The notes under the pieces are model-generated. The model made no database searches. It was not told the origin of the DNA and saw nothing but the letters and a program-made list of their open reading frames with translations. From assembly GCA_018702955.1 (NCBI GenBank), contig JABJEK010000070.1, forward strand, positions 1-43,532: a stretch of DNA of 43,532 bases, read 5' to 3'. The position numbers were made by a program, and so were the translations under genes. This DNA comes from Rhodospirillaceae bacterium (lineage in GTDB: Bacteria > Pseudomonadota > Alphaproteobacteria > UBA6615). Of this stretch, positions 16,691-24,404 are shown in pieces (the stretch's first letter is position 1; each line of letters opens with the position of its first letter).

Positions 16691-18729
16691 GCGTCTGTCT
16701 CCGGTGTGATCACAATCTGCCCAAACGGGTCGATCGTGGCTGTCTGGTCACTGAAATAGACGACCGTGGTCGTCGCCTCCTCGATCACCGCCGGGCCGGG
16801 CAGGATGTCGCCCGCCAGCAATTTGTCGCGGTCGTAGATCGCGAATTCGGCCGCATCGCCCTTGGCGAAGCAGTAGGCCGTGCGGGTCGCGCGTGGTGCA
16901 GGTGCAGCATTGGCCCCGCGGTCGTCGATCCGCGGCAGATCCGGCTTGGGCTCGCGCCCGATGCCGCGCACGCGCAGGTTCACGAGTTGCACGGCGTCTT
17001 CCATGGCGTGGCCGTATCGGCGGAGATGGGCCTCGTCATAGCGCTTGCGGACCTCGTCCAGGCTGTCGGCGCCATCAATTGAGACTTCCAGGGAATGTTC
17101 CTGGCCGAAATAGCGCAGCTCGGCGGCATGCTCGACCAGCTGGGCGCTCTCGGGGAACCCGGCGCTCGCGAGGTCCGCGCGGGCGTTGCCGGCGAGCTCG
17201 GCGGCTGCCTTGGTCAGGTCGGCCATCTCGATGTCATCGAGCAGCAGCAGCACAGTCTGGGCGTACTCCTGGACGATGTCCGTCATCAGCATGCCCCAGG
17301 CGGAGAACACCGAGGAGGCCTGCGGGATGATGATCTCGCGCACGCCCATCTCGCGGCCGACCAGCGGCACGAACATGCCGCCACCGCCGCCGAAGCCGAG
17401 CATCGAGAATTCGCGGGGATCGAGCCCCGCCTCGACCGTGATCTCGCGCACCGCGCTGACGGTCTTGGCCAGCAACACCTCGTAGATGCCACGGCACGCC
17501 GCCACGAGGTCAATCCCCAGGGGATCGGCCACATGAGTCCGCACCGCGGCCTCGGCACCGGCCGCATCCAAGGTCATCTCACCGCCGAGGAACTGCTCGG
17601 GATCGAGATAGCCCATCGCCAGCACCGCATCCGTGAAGGCCGGCTCCGTGCCACCCTTGCCGTAGCAGACCGGCCCCGGTACAGCACCGGCCGATTGCGG
17701 CCCGACCCGCAGCAACCCGTTCTCGGCCCGCGCCAGCGATCCGCCGCCCGCGCCGATGGTCGAGATGTCGTAGGTCGGGATCATCAGCGGCAGGTTTTCC
17801 AGCGAGGCCTCATATTTCAGTGCCGGCTGGCCGTTATGCACGACGCAGGCATCGGTCGACGTCCCGCCCATATCGACCGCGATCATGTTCGGGCGGTCCG
17901 TCATCTCCGACAGGGCCACGGTCCCGATCAGGCCGCCCGCCGGGCCGGAGAAGATGGTGTGGACCGGAACGTCGGCGGAATCCCGAGCCTGCAGCGCACC
18001 ACCGCCCGACCGCGTGATGTAGAAGGCGCCGTCGAAGCCCGCCGCGCCGAGGTTTTCCTCGAGGCCGGCAATATAAGTGCGGAAGATCGGCTTCACATAG
18101 GCGTTCACGACCGTCGTCGAGGTGCGCTCATACTCGCGATACTCGCGCACGATGTCGGCCGAGATGGACACCGCAATATCGGGATACATCTCCTCGATGA
18201 TTGCCTTGGCGCGCAACTCATGGACCGGATTGCGGTAGGCGTGGAGGAAACACACCGCGATCGACGCGCGGCCCTGTTCGTCGACCAGCCGCGTGGCGGC
18301 ATCGCGCAGCGCGGCCTCGTCCAGCGCCTCGATCTCCTCGCCCTGGGCGTTCAGGCGACCCGGTATACCGTGACGATAACGCTTGGCGATCAGTACCGGC
18401 GGGTCGTCATAGGTCAGCTTGTACATCTTCTCGCGCGGCCGGTGATAACGGCCGGTCTCGAAGACATCCTCGAAGCCCGCATTGGTGATGATGCCCGTGG
18501 CAGCGCCCTTGCGCTCCAACACCGTGTTCAAACCGAGCGTCGTGCCGTGCACGAAGGTCTCCACGTCCGCCAGGGACAGATCGAGGCGGCCGATGGCGCT
18601 GAGCACCCCCTCGGCGGCGTTGTCCGGGGTGGTGAAGTCTTTCTCCAGGCGCAGCGCGCCCGTTTCCGTGTCGAAGACGATCGCGTCCACGAAGGTCCCG
18701 CCGATATCGACGGCCAATCTTTGTGCCAT
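16687..18729 (-). CDS. hyuA: Hydantoinase A / oxoprolinase family subunit
   Basis: 680 aa from the ATG at 18729, which has GGAG 7 nt upstream. The longer frame to 18801 runs into the hairpin repeat and is rejected. The N-terminus MAQRLAVDIGGTFVDAIV is the ASKHA phosphate-binding signature. Further motifs are FVHGTTLGLN, SGPAGGLIG, IAVDMGGTSTDACV and STIGAGGGSLA, then FGGGGGMFVP in the C-terminal part. This is the ATP-hydrolysing partner of the B subunit. No separate hydantoin permease or carbamoylase gene is adjacent, so the substrate cannot be inferred from context. Confidence 0.93.
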   Translation of the reverse strand: MAQRLAVDIGGTFVDAIVFDTETGALRLEKDFTTPDNAAEGVLSAIGRLDLSLADVETFVHGTTLGLNTVLERKGAATGIITNAGFEDVFETGRYHRPREKMYKLTYDDPPVLIAKRYRHGIPGRLNAQGEEIEALDEAALRDAATRLVDEQGRASIAVCFLHAYRNPVHELRAKAIIEEMYPDIAVSISADIVREYREYERTSTTVVNAYVKPIFRTYIAGLEENLGAAGFDGAFYITRSGGGALQARDSADVPVHTIFSGPAGGLIGTVALSEMTDRPNMIAVDMGGTSTDACVVHNGQPALKYEASLENLPLMIPTYDISTIGAGGGSLARAENGLLRVGPQSAGAVPGPVCYGKGGTEPAFTDAVLAMGYLDPEQFLGGEMTLDAAGAEAAVRTHVADPLGIDLVAACRGIYEVLLAKTVSAVREITVEAGLDPREFSMLGFGGGGGMFVPLVGREMGVREIIIPQASSVFSAWGMLMTDIVQEYAQTVLLLLDDIEMADLTKAAAELAGNARADLASAGFPESAQLVEHAAELRYFGQEHSLEVSIDGADSLDEVRKRYDEAHLRRYGHAMEDAVQLVNLRVRGIGREPKPDLPRIDDRGANAAPAPRATRTAYCFAKGDAAEFAIYDRDKLLAGDILPGPAVIEEATTTVVYFSDQTATIDPFGQIVITPETDA

Positions 18730-18770
18730 TTTACTGCTCCATATCGCGGACCGGGACACGGCCCGTCCGC

Positions 18771-18837
18771 GGGCGGCTCGCAGACCCGCCCCTACAAACA
18801 TCTATCCAATTCGTAGGGGTGGGTTTCAAACCCACCC
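18771..18837. repeat. Hairpin repeat, copy 2, upstream of hyuA
   Basis: Same plan and orientation as the copy at 14802-14864. Hairpin one has GGGCGGCTC opposite GACCCGCCC with one mismatch. CCCCTAC (18789-18795) and GTAGGGG (18813-18819) form the inner pair. Hairpin two is GGGTGGGTTT with AAACCCACCC (18817-18837). The copies bracket the hyuBA pair. Confidence 0.75.
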
Positions 18838-18848
18838 GTGCGTGCGCC

Positions 18849-19553
18849 TTAATCATGGAGGAGCCAGTCGCGCAGCAGCGCGGTGGCGGCCTGGGGGCGT
18901 TCGAGGGGCGGCATATGTCCGCAATCCTCGACGATGGACAGACGCCCACGCGGCGCCAGATCGGCAATTTCCTGATGTTCTTCGACGCTGGTCAACGCGT
19001 CCGACCGGCCGACGATGGCGCGGACGGGGATGTTCGTGCCCTGCAACAGCTCGCGAGAATCGCTGCGCGTCTGCATCGCCCGGTGGCGGTCCGCGAAAAG
19101 ATCGGGGCCGACCCGTTCTCCCATCGCACGCACGCGGCCGAAGAGTGGATCTTCGTGGCGATTGGGGTGCAGCAGCTGGGGCACGAACCGGTCGAGCAGA
19201 TCATCGAAACGATCACCCTCGCAATCAGCGATGGCCGCCTCCCGTCCTGCGGCCTTCTCCGGCGTGTCGGCGCGCGACGACGTGTCCAGCAGCGCGATCC
19301 GTTCAACACGATCGGGCGCCTGGCGCAGCACCTCGAGCGCCACATATCCGCCCATGGAGAAGCCGGCGATGGCAAATGTCTTGGGGGCGAGATCGAGCAC
19401 CGCCTCGGCGAGCCCCTGCATGGTGTCGGTCTCGTCAGCGGGCGCATAGATGATGTTCGCCACGTCGGAAAGAGGCGCACGCGGATAGGCCCACACCTCC
19501 TGGTCGCAGATCAGACCCGGCACCAAAACCAGGTTTCGATCGCTTGCATTCAT
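18849..19553 (-). CDS. Alpha/beta-fold hydrolase
   Basis: 234-aa soluble hydrolase with the fold's features in order: LVLVPGLICDQ (oxyanion region), nucleophile elbow GFSMGGYVALE, the acid in IVGRSDALTSVEEH and histidine in VEDCGHMPPLERP. The catalytic triad is complete. Close relatives include esterases and C-C bond hydrolases; the substrate is unknown. It is divergent from the LysR-type gene, with 99-114 bp between their starts, so it is a candidate target of that regulator. A copy of the hairpin repeat lies just downstream. Confidence 0.88.
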   Translation of the reverse strand: MNASDRNLVLVPGLICDQEVWAYPRAPLSDVANIIYAPADETDTMQGLAEAVLDLAPKTFAIAGFSMGGYVALEVLRQAPDRVERIALLDTSSRADTPEKAAGREAAIADCEGDRFDDLLDRFVPQLLHPNRHEDPLFGRVRAMGERVGPDLFADRHRAMQTRSDSRELLQGTNIPVRAIVGRSDALTSVEEHQEIADLAPRGRLSIVEDCGHMPPLERPQAATALLRDWLLHD

Positions 19554-19622
19554 GACGGCCTCTCGCTGTTACCGGTCTCGCGAGGGCAACCCTACGGCGC
19601 ATTCAGACATCGCAACAGAATA

Positions 19623-19639
19623 TGTTAGGCATGTTAACA
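19623..19639. promoter_or_regulatory. Candidate LysR-type binding site
   Basis: TGTTA (19623-19627) and TAACA (19635-19639) form an interrupted dyad that contains the T-N11-A pattern (T19625 to A19637) typical of LysR-type regulator sites. It lies in the divergent gap between the hydrolase and lysR-type genes and close before the latter, as expected for autorepression. Confidence 0.5.
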
Positions 19640-19667
19640 ATAGAAATTACTGATGTCTGGAATCGCC

Positions 19668-20588
19668 ATGGAAACGCGCGTGCTGCAGAACTTCCTGCGG
19701 GTCGTCCAGGCCGGCAAACTCGGCCAGGCGGCAGCCGAACTGAACATCGCTCAGCCGGCCCTCAGCCGACAGATCGCCCTGCTGGAGGTCGATGTCGGCG
19801 CTCAGCTTTTTGTCCGGCACCGGCGTGGCGTCACATTGACCGAGGCCGGGCTGTTGTTTCGCGATCATGCCCGCGCGATCCTCGCAGCGCTGGAACAGGC
19901 GCGCGCAGAGGTTTCCGCCACCGCGCAGGACCCGGGCGGGACCGTAACCCTCGGCCTGCCGACCTCGATGTTCTATGTGCTGTCGGCCGACGCCGTGGCC
20001 GAATACCGCGCGCGCTATCCCAATGTCTTCCTGCGGGTGCATGAGGCGGTCGGCCATGTAATCGAATCCCTGTTCCACGACAGCCAGCTCGACGCAGCGA
20101 TCCTGATCGAACCCCGGGCGATGCCCGGCGTCGCGCTGACCCCGCTTGTCTCCGAGGATATCTGTCTCGTCGGCCCGCAAGAGGCCGGGCTGTCGCTCGA
20201 CAGGCCGGTATCGCTCGACGAACTGGCGAAAGCACCGATGATCATGCTCGATGCGGCAAACCATGTGCGGACCAGAATCGAAAGCCTGCTCGGCAAGCAG
20301 GGGTTGTCACTTACCCCTGCAATGGAAATGGAAGGCCAGCCACTCACCTTTGAAATGGTCCGCCGGGGTCTCGGCTACACGGTCCTGCCCCGCTGCGCCG
20401 CGCACCGGGAACTGGCCGCCGGCCGCATGAGCGCCGCACCGATCGCCGGTGCCAGCCTCGGCTGGTCTCTCGCGGTCAGCCGCACCCGGGCCGACGCACC
20501 CGCCGTGCGCGCCCTGACCGAACTGCTGCATGAACTCGCGCAGGCCCGGATCGACGAAGGGGCCTGGCAGCCGGCCGCGGCGGAGTAG
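19668..20588 (+). CDS. LysR-type transcriptional regulator
   Basis: 306 aa from ATG 19668 (METRVLQNFLRVV), chosen because it fits the family N-terminus. ATG 19653 would add five residues (MSGIA) and cannot be excluded. Residues 1-60 are the winged HTH (GKLGQAAAELNIAQPALSRQIALLE). The rest is the two-lobed effector-binding domain, from about TVTLGLPTS. It lies 68 bp ahead of a dehydrogenase and an FMN oxidase gene on the same strand and divergent from a hydrolase gene; these are its probable targets. The effector is unknown. Confidence 0.92.
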   Translation: METRVLQNFLRVVQAGKLGQAAAELNIAQPALSRQIALLEVDVGAQLFVRHRRGVTLTEAGLLFRDHARAILAALEQARAEVSATAQDPGGTVTLGLPTSMFYVLSADAVAEYRARYPNVFLRVHEAVGHVIESLFHDSQLDAAILIEPRAMPGVALTPLVSEDICLVGPQEAGLSLDRPVSLDELAKAPMIMLDAANHVRTRIESLLGKQGLSLTPAMEMEGQPLTFEMVRRGLGYTVLPRCAAHRELAAGRMSAAPIAGASLGWSLAVSRTRADAPAVRALTELLHELAQARIDEGAWQPAAAE

Positions 20589-20656
20589 CGGAAGAGACCC
20601 GCTCGGCTGTAGGATCGCAACCAACGACAAAAGAATTCTTACCGGGGGGAAATTTC

Positions 20657-21580
20657 ATGACGCAACGTATCGGACTGGTGGGCATGGGCCTGATGGGCCA
20701 GGCCTTCATCAAGAATATGCGCGAACGCCAATTCATCGTGCAGGGCTTCGACGTGGACTCAGCCCGTATGGACCAGCTCGCCGAGGCCGGCGGCCACCCC
20801 GCGGCCACCCCCGCCGAGGCGGCCAAGGGCGTGGACCGGGTGATTGTTTCCCTGCCAACCAGCGACATCGCGCGCGCGGTCATCTTCGAGGACGGCAACG
20901 GGCTCGCGGCCGGCGCCGAGGACGGCCTCATCGTCATGGACACGACCACCGCCCGCCCGGAAGATTCCGAGCGCACGGCGGTCGAACTCAAAGAACGCGG
21001 TATCCGCTATCTCGACAGTGCCGTCAGCGGCACCTCGACCATGGCCCAGGCCGGCGACCTCGTGGTCATCGCCGGCGGCGAGGAGGCCGATTTCGAGGCC
21101 TGCCGCGAGGCCTTCGCCGGCTTCTCGCGCGCCGCCTACTACATGGGCCCCTCGGGCTCGGGCGCGCGCACCAAGCTGATCATCAACCTCATCCTGGCGG
21201 GGAACCGCCTGGCCATGGCCGAGGGCATGGTGCTCGGCGAGAAGGCCGGGCTCGATTCCAACAACCTCCTGTCGGTCCTGCAGGACGGGGCGTGCAGCTC
21301 CAAGACCATGGTCGACAAGGGCCCGAAGATGATCGACGCCGACTATTCCCAGCAGGGCAAGGTCGCGATCAGCCTGAAGGATTCGCGCCTGATGATGGAC
21401 ATGGGCCAGAAGCTCGGCGCGCCGACCATGATGATCCAGGTCTATTCCCAGATCATGCAGGCCGCCCTGGAGAAGGGTTACGGCCAGAAGGACACGGTCG
21501 CCTTCTTCGAGATCCTGCGCGGCATGGCCGGCCTCGAGGAACGCGAGGGCATCGACGACGTGCCGATGGGGAAGGGGTAG
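20657..21580 (+). CDS. 3-Hydroxyisobutyrate dehydrogenase-family oxidoreductase
   Basis: 307-aa NAD(P)-dependent beta-hydroxyacid dehydrogenase. The N-terminal Rossmann motif is IGLVGMGLMGQAF; an acidic residue after beta-2 (GFDVD) favours NAD. The substrate loop is DSAVSGTSTMAQAG and the catalytic lysine sits in GSGARTKLIINL, near residue 175. Family members oxidise 3-hydroxyisobutyrate, tartronate semialdehyde and similar compounds. GGGGGGAAA precedes the ATG by about 6 nt. It is translated just ahead of the FMN oxidase gene (6-bp gap), so the pair probably handles related hydroxyacids. Confidence 0.92.
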   Translation: MTQRIGLVGMGLMGQAFIKNMRERQFIVQGFDVDSARMDQLAEAGGHPAATPAEAAKGVDRVIVSLPTSDIARAVIFEDGNGLAAGAEDGLIVMDTTTARPEDSERTAVELKERGIRYLDSAVSGTSTMAQAGDLVVIAGGEEADFEACREAFAGFSRAAYYMGPSGSGARTKLIINLILAGNRLAMAEGMVLGEKAGLDSNNLLSVLQDGACSSKTMVDKGPKMIDADYSQQGKVAISLKDSRLMMDMGQKLGAPTMMIQVYSQIMQAALEKGYGQKDTVAFFEILRGMAGLEEREGIDDVPMGKG

Positions 21581-21586
21581 GCTCCC

Positions 21587-22759
21587 ATGGCCAACCTCTC
21601 CGCCGCCCTCAATATCGAAGATCTGCGCCTTCTCGCGAAGAAGCGCCTGACCAAGGGGCTATTCGAGTTCTGCGACCGGGGCTCCGAGGATGACGTGGCG
21701 TTGCGCCACAACCGCGACGCGCTTGAGCGGATCAAACTCAGGTCACGCGTGCTGAACGACACATCCGGTCGCCACACCCGCTCGACCCTGTTCGGCAAGC
21801 CCGTGGATATGCCCATCGCGATCGGCCCGACGGGCCCGGCAGGCTTCGTCTGGTATCGCGGCGAGACGGCGCTGGCACAGGCCGCAGCCAAGGCCGGCAT
21901 CCCGTTCACGGTGGCCAGCACGTCGAACACGCCGATGGAGAAGATCGTCGAGAATGGCGGCGGCGGGCGCCTCTGGTACCACCTGTATGTCTGGCGCGAC
22001 ATGGAGGCCTCGCTCAAGGCCGTGGCGCGGGCCGAGGCAGCGGGATTCGAAGCGCTGGTGCTGACGGTCGATTCCACCATCCCCTACAACCGCGAATTCG
22101 ACGTGCGCAACGGCACCACCATGCCTGTGCGCCTGACGCCGCGGAACATCGCCGACCTGGCGACCCACCCGCGCTGGCTGTTCGGCACGGTCGGCCGCTA
22201 TGTGATGGCAGACGGCCATCTGCCCCGCTACCACAACATCGACATGCCCGAGGGCCTGTCTTCGACCGGTATACGGGACTTCCTGTTCAAGAACGACAGC
22301 CTCGATTGGGAGTTCCTGAAGCGGATCCGCGACATGTGGCCCCGCACGCTCATCGTGAAAGGCATCCTCCACGCCGACGACGCAGCGAAATGCGCCGAGC
22401 ACGGCGTCGACGGGGTGATTATCTCCAACCATGGCGGGATCGCCTCGGACGCCGCCCTCGCCCCGATCGATGTCCTGCCGTCGGTCGTGCGCGAAGTCGG
22501 CGACAAGATGACCGTGATCGTCGATTCCGGCTTCCGCCGCGGTTCCGATATTCTGAAGGGCCTGGCGCTGGGCGCCGACGCGGTGATCATCGGCCGCGCG
22601 ACCCTCTATGGCGTCTCGGCGGCCGGCGAGCCCGGCGCGACCCGAGCCCTGGAAATACTCCAGACCGAGCTACGCCGCACCATGGGCGTGCTGGCGCTTA
22701 CCGACCTGGCGGACATCACGCGGGATCATGTGGTAATGCCGCATGAGTTGCCCTTATAG
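21587..22759 (+). CDS. FMN-dependent alpha-hydroxyacid oxidase homologue with altered substrate pocket
   Basis: 390-aa TIM-barrel flavoprotein of the glycolate oxidase / lactate dehydrogenase family. The chemistry residues are kept: Tyr134 (HLYVWRD), Asp162 (LTVD), Arg169, Lys258 (IVKGILHADDA) and the base His282 (SNHGG). The FMN phosphate site DSGFRRGSD and GRATLYG is also kept. Two residues that hold the substrate carboxylate in the family are changed: the Arg three positions after the catalytic His is Ile285 (SNHGGIASD instead of SNHGGRQ), and the position of glycolate oxidase Tyr24 is Phe28. A plain 2-hydroxyacid may therefore not be its substrate. Coupled to the dehydrogenase gene upstream. 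Confidence 0.9.
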   Translation: MANLSAALNIEDLRLLAKKRLTKGLFEFCDRGSEDDVALRHNRDALERIKLRSRVLNDTSGRHTRSTLFGKPVDMPIAIGPTGPAGFVWYRGETALAQAAAKAGIPFTVASTSNTPMEKIVENGGGGRLWYHLYVWRDMEASLKAVARAEAAGFEALVLTVDSTIPYNREFDVRNGTTMPVRLTPRNIADLATHPRWLFGTVGRYVMADGHLPRYHNIDMPEGLSSTGIRDFLFKNDSLDWEFLKRIRDMWPRTLIVKGILHADDAAKCAEHGVDGVIISNHGGIASDAALAPIDVLPSVVREVGDKMTVIVDSGFRRGSDILKGLALGADAVIIGRATLYGVSAAGEPGATRALEILQTELRRTMGVLALTDLADITRDHVVMPHELPL

Positions 22760-22918
22760 GCAGTTCGAACACGAGGCGTTGCAAGTTCAGGCGATAGTCC
22801 CGAGCAATCACGCGCCACGCGGATTCCATTCCGCAGCTTTTAAAATCAGCCGACGTTCACGGTGCGCAATCGCCCGATATTCAAGCGATGATTAACCAAT
22901 GACTCAGAATCAAAGCGG

Positions 22919-22924
22919 TATAAT
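22919..22924 (+). promoter_or_regulatory. Candidate -10 box before a small membrane-peptide gene
   Basis: A perfect TATAAT with no good -35 at the standard distance (TTAACC lies 21 bp upstream). Transcription would begin near 22931, placing the GGAG ribosome site at 22951-22954 and the ATG at 22962 in order on the transcript. Confidence 0.4.
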
Positions 22925-22961
22925 GGCATTCAAGTCGCAACACGTACTCTCGGAGTCCACG

Positions 22962-23072
22962 ATGCCCCCGGTCCTGACACTCGCTATCGCCGCAACCGCG
23001 GCCGTCGTCATCGGCACAGCACTCCCCGCGCTGGCTGCCAGCCGGCGCAAGGGTAAGCCGCAGGATAAGTAG
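22962..23072 (+). CDS. Possible 36-aa single-pass membrane peptide
   Basis: This lies in the 340-bp gap between the FMN oxidase and acyl-CoA dehydrogenase genes. It encodes MPPVLTLAIAATAAVVIG, a hydrophobic stretch to about residue 26, then a basic tail RRKGKPQDK. GGAG is 7 nt before the ATG and a TATAAT box is about 40 bp upstream. An in-frame ATG at 22923 overlaps that box and is less likely. The hydrophobic part could be a membrane anchor or signal sequence. I do not recognise the peptide. The first 160 bp of the gap show nothing else clear. Confidence 0.45.
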   Translation: MPPVLTLAIAATAAVVIGTALPALAASRRKGKPQDK

Positions 23073-23103
23073 GCGGCCGTCCGGCCCGGGATACGGGTCG
23101 AGG

Positions 23104-24291
23104 CTAGTCCTTGTAGAGGTAGTCCGCCGCCTTGAGGAGTAGCGTCCGGTTAACGCCGTCGGAATGCAGGAACGCCGCCGCGTCACGCACGCGTTTCTCC
23201 AGACCGATTTCCTTCATGAAACCGCTGCCGCCATGGATCTCCATGGCCCAGGTCGCGATCTGCCACCCGATCTGCGATGCATACACTTTCGGCAATGCGC
23301 CCAGTGCAGGGTCCCATGGCACGGTGGCACGGTTGTCCGCCGCCCAGGTGGCTTTTCGAATATAGGTCCGCGCGATGTCGAGCATCATGTGCATTTCGGC
23401 GAGCTGGGAGCGAATACCGTCATGCTCGATGAGCGGCTTGCCGCCCTGAATCCGGTTCTTCGCCCATTCCAGCGTCATCTCATAGGTCGCGACCGCGTTG
23501 CCGAGAACGGAAGCGCCGGCATAGGCGTTACTGGCTGGCAAGAAGTCGGCCAGGACCTGGAAACCATTCCCGACCTCGCCGACCACGTCGGCGTCCGGCA
23601 CGAAACAATCCTGGAAGATCATCTCGGCGTTGTTTGCGAGGCGCTCACCCATCTTGTTGTGAACCTGACCGAGCGAAAAGCCCGGCGTCTCGTTGGACAG
23701 GATGAAGCAGGTGCTGCCGCTGAACAGGTCCTTGCCCTTCTCGGTCTGCACGAACAGCAGGAAGACGTTGGCGCGGTTCGAGTTCGACACGAAATGCTTC
23801 ATGCCGTTGATCTTCCAGCCGCCATCGACCTTCTCGGCGCGGGTGTTGAAGGCCCAGTCACCATGGACGAAATAGTTCGAGCCGTTCTCAGGCTCCGTAA
23901 TACCAATGGCGAGAAGCCCGCGCGGATCGTCGCGGAAGCGCGGGATGAAGCGCTGCTGCTGATCCTCGGACAACGCCACCATCATGATCTGGGCAATCTT
24001 GAGCGTCTGGGCCATCACAACCGAGATGCCGATATCGCCCTTCGCGAGCTCCTCCACGACCATCCCTGTGGTGACGTAGTCGGCGCCGATCCCACCCAGT
24101 TCCTCGGGCAGGGTCATGGTGCGGATGCCTGCCGCATCAGCTTTCTCGACGATATCCCAGGAGAAACTTTCCTCCGGATCGGCGTTGGCGTCGAGATCCC
24201 CTGCCACCGGCAGAATCTCGTCAGCGACAAACCGCCGGACCGTATCCAGGACCGCTTCCTGCATTTCATTAACGATGAAGGGTTCACTCAT
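23104..24291 (-). CDS. Acyl-CoA dehydrogenase family protein
   Basis: 395-aa FAD flavoprotein with the usual helical N-terminal domain, beta domain and helical C-terminal domain. FAD and substrate motifs are ITEPENGSN and MKHFVSNSN, and the C-terminal signature is AMEIHGGSGFMKE. In the column where short- and medium-chain enzymes have the catalytic Glu (YEG), this protein has Asp378 (HSDG). Some family members place the base elsewhere, so activity is not ruled out. Substrate unknown. It precedes the minus-strand accessory genes and is separated from dxs by 113 bp. Confidence 0.92.
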   Translation of the reverse strand: MSEPFIVNEMQEAVLDTVRRFVADEILPVAGDLDANADPEESFSWDIVEKADAAGIRTMTLPEELGGIGADYVTTGMVVEELAKGDIGISVVMAQTLKIAQIMMVALSEDQQQRFIPRFRDDPRGLLAIGITEPENGSNYFVHGDWAFNTRAEKVDGGWKINGMKHFVSNSNRANVFLLFVQTEKGKDLFSGSTCFILSNETPGFSLGQVHNKMGERLANNAEMIFQDCFVPDADVVGEVGNGFQVLADFLPASNAYAGASVLGNAVATYEMTLEWAKNRIQGGKPLIEHDGIRSQLAEMHMMLDIARTYIRKATWAADNRATVPWDPALGALPKVYASQIGWQIATWAMEIHGGSGFMKEIGLEKRVRDAAAFLHSDGVNRTLLLKAADYLYKD

Positions 24292-24404
24292 GGCTCTCTC
24301 CCAAGCAGAAGCGCCGCGGATGGGCGCGTGTTCGATCTGTTGTTGAGGGAATTGATACCCACGCTAAGTCCGCAGGTCCAGAGGACAGCGTCGTGATGCG
24401 ACGA

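Noticed and set aside
17095..18816. A 573-codon plus-strand open frame
   Set aside because: Antisense to hyuA, with no recognisable motif.
20631..20640. AAGAATTCTT palindrome before the beta-hydroxyacid dehydrogenase gene as an operator
   Set aside because: Ten bases only and overlapping the ribosome-site region; no second copy supports a regulator site.
14876..24291. Secondary-metabolite gene cluster
   Set aside because: The genes are catabolic or oxidative families; no synthase, ligase or tailoring set typical of such clusters is present.
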